Shown: positions 16,892-25,677, numbered from the stretch's first letter. The stretch: 31,037 nucleotides of DNA from Spirochaetia bacterium (GCA_025997715.1 BNUY01000014.1:1-31037); one strand, 5' to 3'. Program-made: numbers and translations. The notes: generated by a model not told the origin, from the letters alone.

Positions 16892-17797
16892 TTACCTCGT
16901 AAATTGATTACCCCGTACATAAAATGGTACCGGTTCAATAAGGTCCGTAACATATACGGTATTCCATCCTTGATGAAAATTGTATTTTATATTTTGCTTG
17001 TTCATAAATATTTTTAATGAATATTGATCTGCTAAAACACGTCCGGCAGTGCCAAATATCTCAATTTTGAGAGATGGCTTTCTGTAACTGGTATCGCACC
17101 AGTTAATGTATAATGTTCCTGTTTTTCCATTTTTATACAGAAATGTAGAAGAAGCGGCATCTTCCACATTCTTTGAATAGATATAATTTAGCGAAGAACC
17201 AGTAACTTTGTCAGGTTTACCGATAAGAAAATTTACCAGCGTAATTGCATGTGATCCCATTTCAAATATCACACCGCCGCCGCTCTCACGGGAAGCACGC
17301 CATCCTGATTTTTCATTTGACTGGCTAATAGTACCACTTAACATTTCCGTTTTAAAACGAATTATTTTACCAATAATATCATCTTCAAGTAATGTTTTCG
17401 CCTTACTAAAAACTTCATTAAACCGGATGTCATAGCCAACTTGATTAACTAAAGTAGTATTAGCAAAAAGCTTGGCTAACTCAGACGCCTGCTTAAGTTG
17501 TGTCGTAAATGGTTTCTCCACAAAGACATGTATTCCTTTTTCAGCAGCCTTTTTGATTACTGGAAAATGAAAAGTAGGCGGCGTACAAACAAGAACTGCA
17601 TCAACATCCATTTGATCAAAAAGATCATTGTAGTCATTAAAAGTCTTTACCTGGGTATATTTATTTAATACAGGCATTATAAATGAAGAATTATCCGCAA
17701 CAGCAACAATTTCCATATCTGCGCTGCTATTAATAAGTGAATACTGGGTAATTCCCATACGTCCCATACCGATAATAGCTACTTTAAGTTTAGTCAT
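16892..17797 (-). CDS. Gfo/Idh/MocA-family oxidoreductase, truncated by a nonsense codon
   Basis: The protein has an N-terminal Rossmann fold ('VAIIGMGRMGITQY') and the family motif 'VEKPFT' (around residue 93), with 'GGVIFEMGSHAITLVN' in the C-terminal domain. Such enzymes oxidise or reduce sugars or sugar nucleotides with NAD(P). The frame stops at TAA (16892-16894) after 'YVRGNQFTR', yet the same frame continues with family-like text for 48 more codons to 16748. The gene thus seems to have lost its last helix. The start overlaps the glycosyltransferase stop by four bases (ATGA). Confidence 0.85.
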   Translation of the reverse strand: MTKLKVAIIGMGRMGITQYSLINSSADMEIVAVADNSSFIMPVLNKYTQVKTFNDYNDLFDQMDVDAVLVCTPPTFHFPVIKKAAEKGIHVFVEKPFTTQLKQASELAKLFANTTLVNQVGYDIRFNEVFSKAKTLLEDDIIGKIIRFKTEMLSGTISQSNEKSGWRASRESGGGVIFEMGSHAITLVNFLIGKPDKVTGSSLNYIYSKNVEDAASSTFLYKNGKTGTLYINWCDTSYRKPSLKIEIFGTAGRVLADQYSLKIFMNKQNIKYNFHQGWNTVYVTDLIEPVPFYVRGNQFTR

Positions 17798-18879
17798 TGA
17801 GTAACCTCCGAAACCTCTGATATATTCTTATAATATTTATTTGCAATTAGTTCCCATTTATAACGCCTTTCAGCAATTTCTTTCATATTATGAGCCATAG
17901 TTCGAAGTGATTCATCGGAAACATTCATTAACATAGTATGTAATTCTTCTGCGGTACTAAAATACATTGATCTATTTTCTGTAGTATATCGGTTAAAAAC
18001 ATTATCAAAACAAAATATAGGCATCTCAAGATACATCGCTTCGACTAATCCGGGATTTGTACCTCCAGCTGAATGTCCATGCAGGTGTAATTTGGTGTTA
18101 CTACGAATAACATTTAATTCTTCTTGATCATAAATAGCATCAAGCAATATAATAGTATTCATACTTTGATATCGTTGCCTTAATTCTTTTCCATACTTAC
18201 TGTGATTCCAATTACCTATGATGACTAATTTATACTTTTTTATATTATTGAATGATTGTATAATCATTTCTATATTATTGTCAGGTTGAATTCTTGCTAC
18301 AGCTAAAATATATTCTTCCGTTAAAAATAGATGTTTATTTACGTACCTTTCAGTAATCGTTACTCGCTCTGCTTGATCTCCGCCATACTCAATTATATTA
18401 CTTTTTCGGTTGTAAGTTTTTAATAAATAGTCTCTTATTCCTTCATTATCTGCAATTAGGCAATTAGAATTTGCAATGCATATTCTTTCAGAATATTTTA
18501 TAAACATGGGTATGAATCGTCCCCATTTTTCTCGTTGCCATTCAATGCCTCCTATATTGAGGATAAATTTATTTTTATATTTTTTCATCAATGGCATTAC
18601 AAAATTGGCACATCCTAATATCAATATTTTATCATATTTCTTATATGATTTTAGAATCGACACCGAGTCATAAAATATACCTTGCCATCCATTTGCATTA
18701 AAAGGAAGAAAAACTAAATTTGAATTGTTATATGTTTTTGAATCCCATTTATTTTCCTTACTACAAAAAACGGTAATGTCCATTTTTTCTGATAGAAATT
18801 TTGTAAGAAATTCAACTAAAGTTTCAAATCCGCCGTATTGTGCAGGAATTCCACGGGTGCCGATAATAGCAAGTTTCAT
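17794..18879 (-). CDS. Family 4 glycosyltransferase with DUF1972-type N-terminus
   Basis: The 361-residue protein starts 'MKLAIIGTRGIPAQYGGFET', the hallmark of the DUF1972 group of rhamnosyl- and related transferases. The C-terminal GT-B domain has 'ILAVARIQPDNN' and 'HGHSAGGTNPGLVEAMYLE' with the acidic residue that binds the nucleotide sugar. It would add a sugar to the repeat unit on the cytoplasmic face. Donor and linkage cannot be told. It is very AT-rich compared with the export genes. It overlaps the Gfo/Idh start by four bases. Confidence 0.88.
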   Translation of the reverse strand: MKLAIIGTRGIPAQYGGFETLVEFLTKFLSEKMDITVFCSKENKWDSKTYNNSNLVFLPFNANGWQGIFYDSVSILKSYKKYDKILILGCANFVMPLMKKYKNKFILNIGGIEWQREKWGRFIPMFIKYSERICIANSNCLIADNEGIRDYLLKTYNRKSNIIEYGGDQAERVTITERYVNKHLFLTEEYILAVARIQPDNNIEMIIQSFNNIKKYKLVIIGNWNHSKYGKELRQRYQSMNTIILLDAIYDQEELNVIRSNTKLHLHGHSAGGTNPGLVEAMYLEMPIFCFDNVFNRYTTENRSMYFSTAEELHTMLMNVSDESLRTMAHNMKEIAERRYKWELIANKYYKNISEVSEVTQ

Positions 18880-18916
18880 ATATTTTACCTAAACTTCAAA
18901 AAAGCATTTGAATAAA

Positions 18917-19858
18917 TTATAATATCAACTTAATATATTTATTTTTGTGTATTAATTTTATCATTACTATGCATATAAAATATACGAATAAAGTAGATGC
19001 TAAATAATATATCCAGATATTTACATTGTCAGCATCTTTCAAAATAATTTTATTTAGACAATATATAATTAAAAAATGTAATACATATATTCCTAAAGTA
19101 TATTTCCCATAATTACTGAATAGCAAACAAACTCTATTTTTTCTATATATTATTTTGAATAATGAAAAGAAAAAGAGACTGCCTATTATTCCAATTGCCA
19201 TATGAAATATTCCTAGAATATTTGGTATTTGCCACTCCAAATTGTCCAGGGAAATCAATTCAAAATTATAGTAATAATATTCTGTTTTCCAAAGAACAAG
19301 ACATATTAGAAATAGTATAGAGGACAATATCAATAATTTATTTTGATATTTATTAAAACTCTTGTATTTACTATTCAATAAAATGCCGATTAAAAATGCA
19401 GGAACTGACTGACCCCAAGGACATCCCATTACAATGTATAATATGAAAAAAATTAGAGCAAAATAAATATTTTTTAATTTTTTAAAGGCAAAAAAGGAGA
19501 TAAAATATATAACAAACAATGCCGGCAGAAACCACAAATTTCTGATAATACTAATGACATTCGATATGGAATCAAATTTTTGATGATGCAAGAAAAAATA
19601 CACTGATGTCCATATAATATATGGTAACAATAATTGTTTGCTTTTTTTTACTATTAGCTCCCTACATGTTATATTCAAAGATGATTTAAAAAAGAAACCA
19701 CTAATCACAAAAAAGAGAGACATATGAAATGAATAAACAAACGTCTTTATGGGATTATTCATTTCTGGAATAACATGCCCGATTATTACACAAAGTATCG
19801 TGAAAGTTTTTAGAAGGTCTATATATTCTATACGGTGAATGGTTACCTCATTATCCAT
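18917..19858 (-). CDS. Membrane acyltransferase (acyltransferase 3 family)
   Basis: The 313-residue protein has about ten membrane segments. Its N-terminus carries the family signature: 'RIEYIDLLKTFTILCVIIGH' with the conserved His at its end, then 'HMSLFFVISGFFFKS'. These enzymes O-acetylate or succinylate sugars of surface glycans. It lies between two glycosyltransferase genes in the AT-rich section and is preceded by a 66-base gap in which I see no clear signal. Confidence 0.85.
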   Translation of the reverse strand: MDNEVTIHRIEYIDLLKTFTILCVIIGHVIPEMNNPIKTFVYSFHMSLFFVISGFFFKSSLNITCRELIVKKSKQLLLPYIIWTSVYFFLHHQKFDSISNVISIIRNLWFLPALFVIYFISFFAFKKLKNIYFALIFFILYIVMGCPWGQSVPAFLIGILLNSKYKSFNKYQNKLLILSSILFLICLVLWKTEYYYYNFELISLDNLEWQIPNILGIFHMAIGIIGSLFFFSLFKIIYRKNRVCLLFSNYGKYTLGIYVLHFLIIYCLNKIILKDADNVNIWIYYLASTLFVYFICIVMIKLIHKNKYIKLIL

Positions 19859-19924
19859 AAAGGTCTCTTTTTATCAATGGAAATTTACCTAAATCAATAA
19901 CAATTCCTAATGTTTTGAATAAAT

Positions 19925-20806
19925 CTAATATTGAAATTTTGTTTTAATTGTTTTTAAGAAATTGTCGGCTATTGTATTCCAATTATATCTTTTATGCACA
20001 ATGGATTGTATAGACGAAGTATCAATTTTAAAGGCACCATTCAAAAAATCGTGTATTTTTTGTTCTAGTTCGTTTATGTTTAGTGGATCAAAAAACCCAT
20101 CACCAAAAAAATCAAAATCACTCATTGCGGTATTCTTTGAACAAAGACAGGTAACACCTGCTGTAGCCGCTTCTAGTGGCGGTATGCCAAAACCTTCTGC
20201 AATAGAAGGATATACAAAAAGCAGACACCCCTTATATATTGCCAATAAATTTTTGTATGCAAGCTGTGAAATAGTAATAATATTACCCTGTATTTCTTTT
20301 GACAAATTATTATAAAACCTATTATACTCTCGATGGGGAATAGTCTCCTTCCCTACAAAAACAAGTTTTATGTCCTGATTCCAAAGCGATAAATTAACAT
20401 ATGCTTTCACTAAATTAATATGGTTTTTTCTTGGTTCAATCCTACTAACATATAGGATGTATTTATTAAGATGATATTTATCTTTTATGGCATCTACCTC
20501 TGCACCTGGAACTGAATAAAAATCATCAGAAACTGCATTAGGAGTAATAAAAATATCATCCATATTTATTCCATAATATTTAGATAAGGAAGCTCTTGAA
20601 TATTCTGATACAGTAAAAAGCAAATCAGCACGTCTGGCTGAATGTTTAAAAAAGATGTCCTTTGTAATTCGATAAGAAAATGGAAATAATTGTGGAAAAT
20701 CACGAAAAAGAATATCATGAGTGGTTATTATTTCTTTACAGCATTTATATAATGGCGCAATATATTGAAAATGAGCAATGTCTATTTCATTATTCTTGAT
20801 AATCAT
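19925..20806 (-). CDS. Family 4 glycosyltransferase, main body of a frameshifted gene
   Basis: From the internal ATG at 20806 the frame gives 293 residues with the GT4 donor-site motifs 'YILYVSRIEPRKNHINLVKA' and 'YPSIAEGFGIPPLEAATAG' (the E-x7-E pattern). The first part of the acceptor domain is missing from this frame. It lies upstream in another frame (20893-21036), and the frame used here is open to about 20884 ('IFGEHKNVTYIQYRST'). The two parts join if the A9 tract at 20896-20904 had ten or seven bases. As it stands, full-length enzyme is not made unless slippage occurs. Confidence 0.85.
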   Translation of the reverse strand: MIIKNNEIDIAHFQYIAPLYKCCKEIITTHDILFRDFPQLFPFSYRITKDIFFKHSARRADLLFTVSEYSRASLSKYYGINMDDIFITPNAVSDDFYSVPGAEVDAIKDKYHLNKYILYVSRIEPRKNHINLVKAYVNLSLWNQDIKLVFVGKETIPHREYNRFYNNLSKEIQGNIITISQLAYKNLLAIYKGCLLFVYPSIAEGFGIPPLEAATAGVTCLCSKNTAMSDFDFFGDGFFDPLNINELEQKIHDFLNGAFKIDTSSIQSIVHKRYNWNTIADNFLKTIKTKFQY

Positions 20807-20892
20807 GGGTAATTCTATCGCAAGCCGATAGTATTTATTAGTACTCCTATACTGGATATAGGTTACATTTTTATGTTCGCCAAATATATTTT

Positions 20893-21036
20893 TTATTTTT
20901 TTTTATTATGCGCAGCAAAACAAAAGTTTATATCCGAGGACAGCTGAATAACGGAAAAATACAAACCCTTTAGATAAGCTGCAATTCCCTCCATTGTTGG
21001 AGAATCAAAAACATGTGCATCAATTAAAAGATTCAT
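20893..21036 (-). pseudogene. N-terminal fragment of the frameshifted glycosyltransferase
   Basis: ATG at 21034-21036 opens a frame of 47 codons, 'MNLLIDAHVFDSPTMEGI' onward, a typical GT4 beginning, which ends at a TAA directly after the A-tract ('AAHNKKK' stop). It starts 13 bases after the polymerase gene. With one more A the frame runs on into the glycosyltransferase body, for a total of about 370 residues, the usual size. Confidence 0.82.
20896..20904 (-). repeat. A9 homopolymer at the glycosyltransferase frameshift
   Basis: Nine A residues on the coding strand, followed by T and six more A. Length 9 gives an immediate stop; length 10 or 7 restores the frame; length 8 stops about ten codons later. 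It is a candidate slipped-strand or transcriptional slippage site. Confidence 0.8.
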
Positions 21037-21049
21037 TTCAATATTTCTA

Positions 21050-22189
21050 TTAATTACCTAATATTCTCATTGGTGATTTATCATTATTACTAGTTGAAAG
21101 AGAAAACAGTAGTCCCATTATAATAAAATCATCGGACATAAAAAAATAGACATGATCAAAGAATCCCTTAAAAAGAATAAAAAGCAACAACATAGAATAA
21201 AACTTCATTTGATCAGAAAATTTTCTTTTTATAATTAAAACTATAAAATATAAAGCAAATAGTATCGCAACAAATCCACATCTGGCATGAAGGAAAACAA
21301 AAGAATTATGAAAATTACCCTGTCTGAAAAGATAAAGTCTACCCCTATAGTTAATAAGGTCCTTTCCAATAATCCATTCATACCATTTTAAACTAAAAAT
21401 ATACTCCTTCCATAAATCAGTTCTTCCACCTGATGATAATAAGCCCGCAGATCCAACGTCAACCCTTTTTATTTGTTTATATAGGTCAATGATTTCTATA
21501 ATCATTCCTCTATAAAAATATATAAACATTAAAGAGCAAACAACTAGAGTTAAAGCAATTAATCTATGAAACTTAGAATATTTTGCCGTAAAAAGTAATA
21601 TATATATAAATAAGCAAAAAGTAACCGCCATACCGCTTCTTCCTATACCAACAATCCCTAATATTAAACAAAGCACACTAGGAAATAATTTTATGGGTTT
21701 ATTATTTCTAATTCTGATAAAATAATATGGTACAGTATAAACTAACGCTAAATAAGCTATTGCATTCTGACTGGCATATTCAAATATTTCATTTGGGCTT
21801 ATTCTGATAACAAATATTCTGTATATAATAAAAGAAAAAAAGTATATTAAATAAAATAAAAAAACATTTTCAGAAAATTCTTCTTTAATAAAGAAGAGTG
21901 CAATACCAATTGATGCAAATATTTGTAATATAATCGCTAATCCGTCAAGGATATACAATGAATTTAATACATATCCAACAAATAAAAAATAAAATATTAT
22001 AAATAGAATAATATTCTTATTTAAAAAACGAAGAAAATCATCATAAGAAATAAAAAATAATAATGTTCCTAATAAACCAGCTAAAAAACGGAATGTATCT
22101 TGAAAATATAATCTATCAATAAAATTGATAATTAAATATAGATGAACCAGTATATGTTTTATAAATGATTTTCTATATACAAAATTCAT
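21050..22189 (-). CDS. O-antigen/polysaccharide polymerase-like membrane protein (Wzy type)
   Basis: The 379-residue protein has about ten to eleven hydrophobic segments and a large polar loop between roughly residues 230 and 295. That loop contains 'SSGGRTDLWKEYIF' and 'FRQGNFHNSFVFLHARCG', the arrangement seen in Wzy-like polymerases ('GR...W' and 'HN...'). It would join lipid-linked repeat units in the periplasm, with length set by the Wzz protein of this cluster. Wzy proteins vary greatly, so the call rests on topology and these short motifs. Confidence 0.75.
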   Translation of the reverse strand: MNFVYRKSFIKHILVHLYLIINFIDRLYFQDTFRFLAGLLGTLLFFISYDDFLRFLNKNIILFIIFYFLFVGYVLNSLYILDGLAIILQIFASIGIALFFIKEEFSENVFLFYLIYFFSFIIYRIFVIRISPNEIFEYASQNAIAYLALVYTVPYYFIRIRNNKPIKLFPSVLCLILGIVGIGRSGMAVTFCLFIYILLFTAKYSKFHRLIALTLVVCSLMFIYFYRGMIIEIIDLYKQIKRVDVGSAGLLSSGGRTDLWKEYIFSLKWYEWIIGKDLINYRGRLYLFRQGNFHNSFVFLHARCGFVAILFALYFIVLIIKRKFSDQMKFYSMLLLFILFKGFFDHVYFFMSDDFIIMGLLFSLSTSNNDKSPMRILGN

Positions 22190-22191
22190 GA

Positions 22192-23334
22192 TTAAATAAT
22201 ATTAATAATATCAAGAAACTTATTCATATGTGATATCATATCATTGCCGGGTTTAAGTTTTTTAGCAGCCTGTATCTTTCTTAAAGCAAAACCTCTATCC
22301 GCTGCTATTTTCGTATAGGTACTCGACAATTGTTCCACATTTCCATGTTCTATTAATATAGCATTTTCATCATTAAGGATTTGGGTAAATGCAGAAGTAT
22401 TCCAGCATATTATTAAATTATCTGAAAATATTGATTCCAACAAGCTATTAGACAATCCACCACTATCAACGTAAGTTAAATGGACAGTTGCATCAAGTGT
22501 GGATAGATAATGATAAACATCTTGATTAGAAACAGCTCCATAAAATAAAACATTATTCATCTTTTTACCTATTTTTTTTACATCTTCTTCCATATCGCCG
22601 CTTCCGATAATAACAAATTCAATACTTTTTGAATTATATAATTCAATGCTTTTTAGAAAAGAATCAATACCTTTGTCTTGAACTAATCTACCAATATAAC
22701 CAATTCGTATGGTATTATTTTCAAACGGATGTTCATTTATACAAATTTTTGACTCATCAACTGCATTTTTATTCAAATATAGATTATTCAAGTTATATTC
22801 ATTACGATAATAATTAAATGTATCTTCTCCATTCGCAATAATAAAGTCCATAGATTTTAATAACGGGGCCTCCATTTTTAAAATAATTGAAGAAAATATG
22901 CCCGTATGACGTGTCTTTAACAGAAATTTTAATACATTTCTAATCCAATATCCCTTTTTAATATCAATATTTCGTTTTTTTATCCTATATATAAGAAATA
23001 ATTCAAGGTATGTACCTACAGAAATAAGTATACTCGATTTCGTTATTAATTGTTGTAATTGCTTAAATCCCTTAATTTGATATTCAATCCCTCTTATAAG
23101 AGGAAATTTGCTTTCCAAGGCAATTGAAATAAATTGTATTTCACTATCTTTAAATAAAAAAGGTATCTTTTGTTCTATATCATAATCGGAATTTAAAAAT
23201 AAAATATAAATATGATCAGTATCACTAGATAATATATCTCTATTTTCAAGGAATTTAATCAGCCATGATTCAATTCCTCCACCCGCAGCTCTTAAATCAG
23301 AATATAGAACAAGAAACAGGTCCTTTTTTTGCAT
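22192..23334 (-). CDS. Family 4 glycosyltransferase
   Basis: The 380-residue protein begins 'MQKKDLFLVLYSDLRAAGGG' with the Gly-rich acceptor loop. The C-terminal half has 'IRIGYIGRLVQDKGIDSFL', 'FVIIGSGDMEEDVKK' and 'TYVDSGGLSNSLLESIF', the GT4 donor domain. The usual first Glu of E-x7-E is replaced by a Ser/Gly-rich turn, with a Glu kept in LLES. It lies two bases upstream of the polymerase gene. Sugar specificity is unknown. Confidence 0.85.
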   Translation of the reverse strand: MQKKDLFLVLYSDLRAAGGGIESWLIKFLENRDILSSDTDHIYILFLNSDYDIEQKIPFLFKDSEIQFISIALESKFPLIRGIEYQIKGFKQLQQLITKSSILISVGTYLELFLIYRIKKRNIDIKKGYWIRNVLKFLLKTRHTGIFSSIILKMEAPLLKSMDFIIANGEDTFNYYRNEYNLNNLYLNKNAVDESKICINEHPFENNTIRIGYIGRLVQDKGIDSFLKSIELYNSKSIEFVIIGSGDMEEDVKKIGKKMNNVLFYGAVSNQDVYHYLSTLDATVHLTYVDSGGLSNSLLESIFSDNLIICWNTSAFTQILNDENAILIEHGNVEQLSSTYTKIAADRGFALRKIQAAKKLKPGNDMISHMNKFLDIINII

Positions 23335-23356
23335 TTTATATATATCCTATATATAA

Positions 23357-24679
23357 TTATAATTTGAATACTTTACCATTTTCAATCTTCACATTCTTTA
23401 CCACATTCCGCATATCAACAACCAGGCGGGCTTTTTCGGTAATCCGTTTTGCGTCAAAGCAGCTATGATTAGTCGTAAACACCACACAGTCAGCCATTGC
23501 AATCAATTCATCTGTTAACTCTGAACCGGTATATTGATTTCCATGTTCATCGGTAACTTCTGAAATATACGGATCATGATACAGAACCTTCGCGCCCTTT
23601 CTGGCCACCTGTTCCATTACCAACACGGCAGGACTTTCCCGCGCATCATCAATATCAGGTTTATACGCAACCCCAAGAAACAAAATAGTGGAACCATTCA
23701 TTGCTTTTTTGTACCGGTTTAACGCGAAGGCAATCTTATTCATCATACGGTAAGGCATTAAATCATTGATAGCACCGGCAGTATGGATCATCGAAAGATC
23801 AAAATTATAGTTTTTTGCGATATACTCAAGGTAGAAAGGATCAAGGGGAATACAATGCCCGCCGATACCGGGACCGGGATAAAAAGCCTGAAACCCATAA
23901 GGCTTTGTTTTGGCAGCCTCGATAACTTCCCAAATATCAATACCCATCTTACCGGAAAGCAAGGCAAGTTCGTTAATAAGTGAAATGTTTATGAGCCGGT
24001 AGGTATTTTCAAGAATTTTTACCATCTCGGCGATACGCGGTGAAGATACAATATGTAAATGCTGTATTGCAAGACTATATAATGCCGAAGCGATTTGTTT
24101 CGCCTCCTCCCCAAGAGCGCCGACAACTTTCGGCGTATTCTCAGTTTTATAGTCTTTGTTCCCCGGATCAACCCGTTCCGGACTAAAACAAAGCCAAAAA
24201 TCTCCGCCTTCCTTTAATCCCGACTCCCGCTCAATGATTGGCTTTATAAAGTTTTCTGTAGTAGTTGGGTAGGTTGTACTTTCAAGACTAATAAAAGTAC
24301 CGGCTTTCATATTCTTGCCAATATCAATACAGGATTTTTCAATATAACTCATATCGGGTTTTTTAAAATTATCAAGCGGAGTTGGTACACAGATAATAAC
24401 TGCATTACATTCTTTTATACGTGAAAAATCAGTTGTGGCATAAAGTTTTTTTGTCTCTTGGACAACTTTGATAAGCTCATTGTCACTTATATCACTGATA
24501 TAATTCTGAGCGCCATTCACCGCTTCCGCTCTTTTTTCGCTTTTCTCAAAACCAAGCACTTCAACGCCGTTCCGTGCAAATGTTACCGCAAGCGGCAGGC
24601 CGACATAGCCAAGACCGATAACGCCAATTTTAACGGTTTTATCGGATATTTTCTGTGTTAGTGCTTCAAAATAAGCCAT
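23357..24679 (-). CDS. Nucleotide-sugar 6-dehydrogenase (UDP-HexNAc type)
   Basis: The 440-residue protein has the Rossmann motif GLGYVG (22-27), 'CVPTPLD', 'CFSPERVDPGNK', and the catalytic Cys276 in 'PGPGIGGHCIPLDPFYL'. This is the WecC/WbpA group, which oxidises UDP-ManNAc or UDP-GlcNAc to the uronic acid. A decayed wecB-like fragment upstream argues that UDP-ManNAc was once the substrate made in this cluster; UDP-GlcNAc remains possible. Base composition is closer to the chromosome than to the glycosyltransferases downstream. AGGAAAG precedes the ATG. Confidence 0.92.
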   Translation of the reverse strand: MAYFEALTQKISDKTVKIGVIGLGYVGLPLAVTFARNGVEVLGFEKSEKRAEAVNGAQNYISDISDNELIKVVQETKKLYATTDFSRIKECNAVIICVPTPLDNFKKPDMSYIEKSCIDIGKNMKAGTFISLESTTYPTTTENFIKPIIERESGLKEGGDFWLCFSPERVDPGNKDYKTENTPKVVGALGEEAKQIASALYSLAIQHLHIVSSPRIAEMVKILENTYRLINISLINELALLSGKMGIDIWEVIEAAKTKPYGFQAFYPGPGIGGHCIPLDPFYLEYIAKNYNFDLSMIHTAGAINDLMPYRMMNKIAFALNRYKKAMNGSTILFLGVAYKPDIDDARESPAVLVMEQVARKGAKVLYHDPYISEVTDEHGNQYTGSELTDELIAMADCVVFTTNHSCFDAKRITEKARLVVDMRNVVKNVKIENGKVFKL

Positions 24680-24694
24680 GGGTATACTTTCCTG

Positions 24695-24895
24695 TTAGGG
24701 ATTATTGTAAACAGTGATAATCTTTTTAGCGTAATGACCATCTCCGTATAGCTGAAAATGCTCAGAAGAAATATAAAGATTTTGTATCGCAGAAATAACG
24801 TTATCCGTATCGGCGCCGGTGGGATTCTATCCAGCAGTAACCAACTCTACCCATTCTGTAGAATCACTCATAGTAAACTGTATACTGATATTTTT
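24695..24895 (-). pseudogene. Remnant of UDP-GlcNAc 2-epimerase (wecB-like), C-terminus only
   Basis: In the minus-strand frame after the FkbM stop the codons read 'SIQFTMSDSTEWVELVTAG', then TAG (24827-24829), then 'NPTGADTDNVISAIQNLY' and 'FQLYGDGHYAKKIITVYN' to a TAA at 24695. This is the end of a WecB/WbpI-type epimerase ('TEWVELV.AGWN..GAD', 'YGDG.A..KI'). The TAG stands where Trp (TGG) is usual. The rest of the gene is gone, apparently replaced by the FkbM gene. Confidence 0.75.
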
Positions 24896-24898
24896 AAA

Positions 24899-25630
24899 CT
24901 ATTTTGGTATAAACATTAAATCTGCTCCTATTTCCATAAAACATTTATACTCTTTATCTAACATAAAAGTTTTTATTTTTTCAGGTTCGCTTTTTTCGAT
25001 AGTTATTATACCAAACCTGTATTTATTAAAGTCAATTGTTTCCAATATAGTCATTTCGTGGCTTTCTACATCTATTGACATAAAATCAATATGCGTAACT
25101 GTCGGGTACTTTGACATTATTTTCTCAAATGTAGTTATTTCTACATTAATATATTCAACTTTATATTTTTTTTCATTTTCTGTTTTATAATATTCTGATA
25201 CCAGATCAATAAATCCGCTCCTTCCACTCATTCCATGAATTTTAGCAAATTGCATATTACCCCCCCCCCCCCCGTGTGTTTCTGTTGAAAGGGCAACATT
25301 ATAACAATCACATTTACGATATTTCTTTAGTATTCTATAAACATCAGGTTGTGGTTCAATGCATATTCCTTTCCAACCCATTTGTTCTAAAGCATAAGTA
25401 TTGCTACCACTTATGCCATCATTAGCACCAATATCCACAAAAAACCCGTCCGTTTTCTTTTGCAAATACAGATATGCAATTAAATCTTGGAAAAATTGTC
25501 CTGTAAATTTTATAGACCCAAAATTACATTTATAAGTTCGAGCGAATCTTAATGATTTCTCTAATTTACTACCTCTTAACATCGGTAGATTAACAAATAG
25601 CATCTTAATTAAATCCTTAAAAAAGTTCAT
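24899..25630 (-). CDS. FkbM-family methyltransferase with a G14 contingency tract
   Basis: The 243-residue protein has the SAM-binding motif 'FFVDIGANDGISGSNTYALE' (about 63-82), 'CIEPQPD' (about 90-96) and 'FMSIDVESHEMTILE', as in FkbM-type O-methyltransferases that modify sugars. Residues 120-124 (five Gly) are encoded by 14 consecutive G. At 14 the frame is intact (ON). At 15 a TAA follows at once; at 13 a stop comes within about ten codons. AAGGAG lies before the ATG, and a possible promoter lies just upstream. It stands where the N-terminal part of a wecB-like gene used to be. Confidence 0.87.
   Translation of the reverse strand: MNFFKDLIKMLFVNLPMLRGSKLEKSLRFARTYKCNFGSIKFTGQFFQDLIAYLYLQKKTDGFFVDIGANDGISGSNTYALEQMGWKGICIEPQPDVYRILKKYRKCDCYNVALSTETHGGGGGNMQFAKIHGMSGRSGFIDLVSEYYKTENEKKYKVEYINVEITTFEKIMSKYPTVTHIDFMSIDVESHEMTILETIDFNKYRFGIITIEKSEPEKIKTFMLDKEYKCFMEIGADLMFIPK
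25260..25273 (-). repeat. G14 tract inside the FkbM methyltransferase gene
   Basis: Fourteen C on the plus strand (G on the coding strand) in codons 120-124, followed on the coding strand by TAATATG. Such long G runs are hypermutable in bacteria with phase-variable surface genes. Only lengths of 14 plus or minus multiples of three keep the frame. Confidence 0.9.
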
Positions 25631-25646
25631 TTTTTCTCCTTCATTT

Positions 25647-25676
25647 ATTGTACAATATATTCCAAAAAAATTTCAA
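25647..25676 (-). promoter_or_regulatory. Possible promoter of the FkbM gene
   Basis: TTGAAA (25671-25676) and TACAAT (25647-25652) with an 18-base AT-rich spacer on the minus strand. The predicted start lies a few bases before the AAGGAG ribosome binding site, giving a very short leader. AT-rich context makes chance matches likely. Confidence 0.35.
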
Positions 25677-25677
25677 A

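Noticed and set aside
19859..19924. Possible promoter or terminator in the gap before the GT4 gene
   Set aside because: The gap is AT-rich without a stem or a hexamer pair at acceptable spacing.
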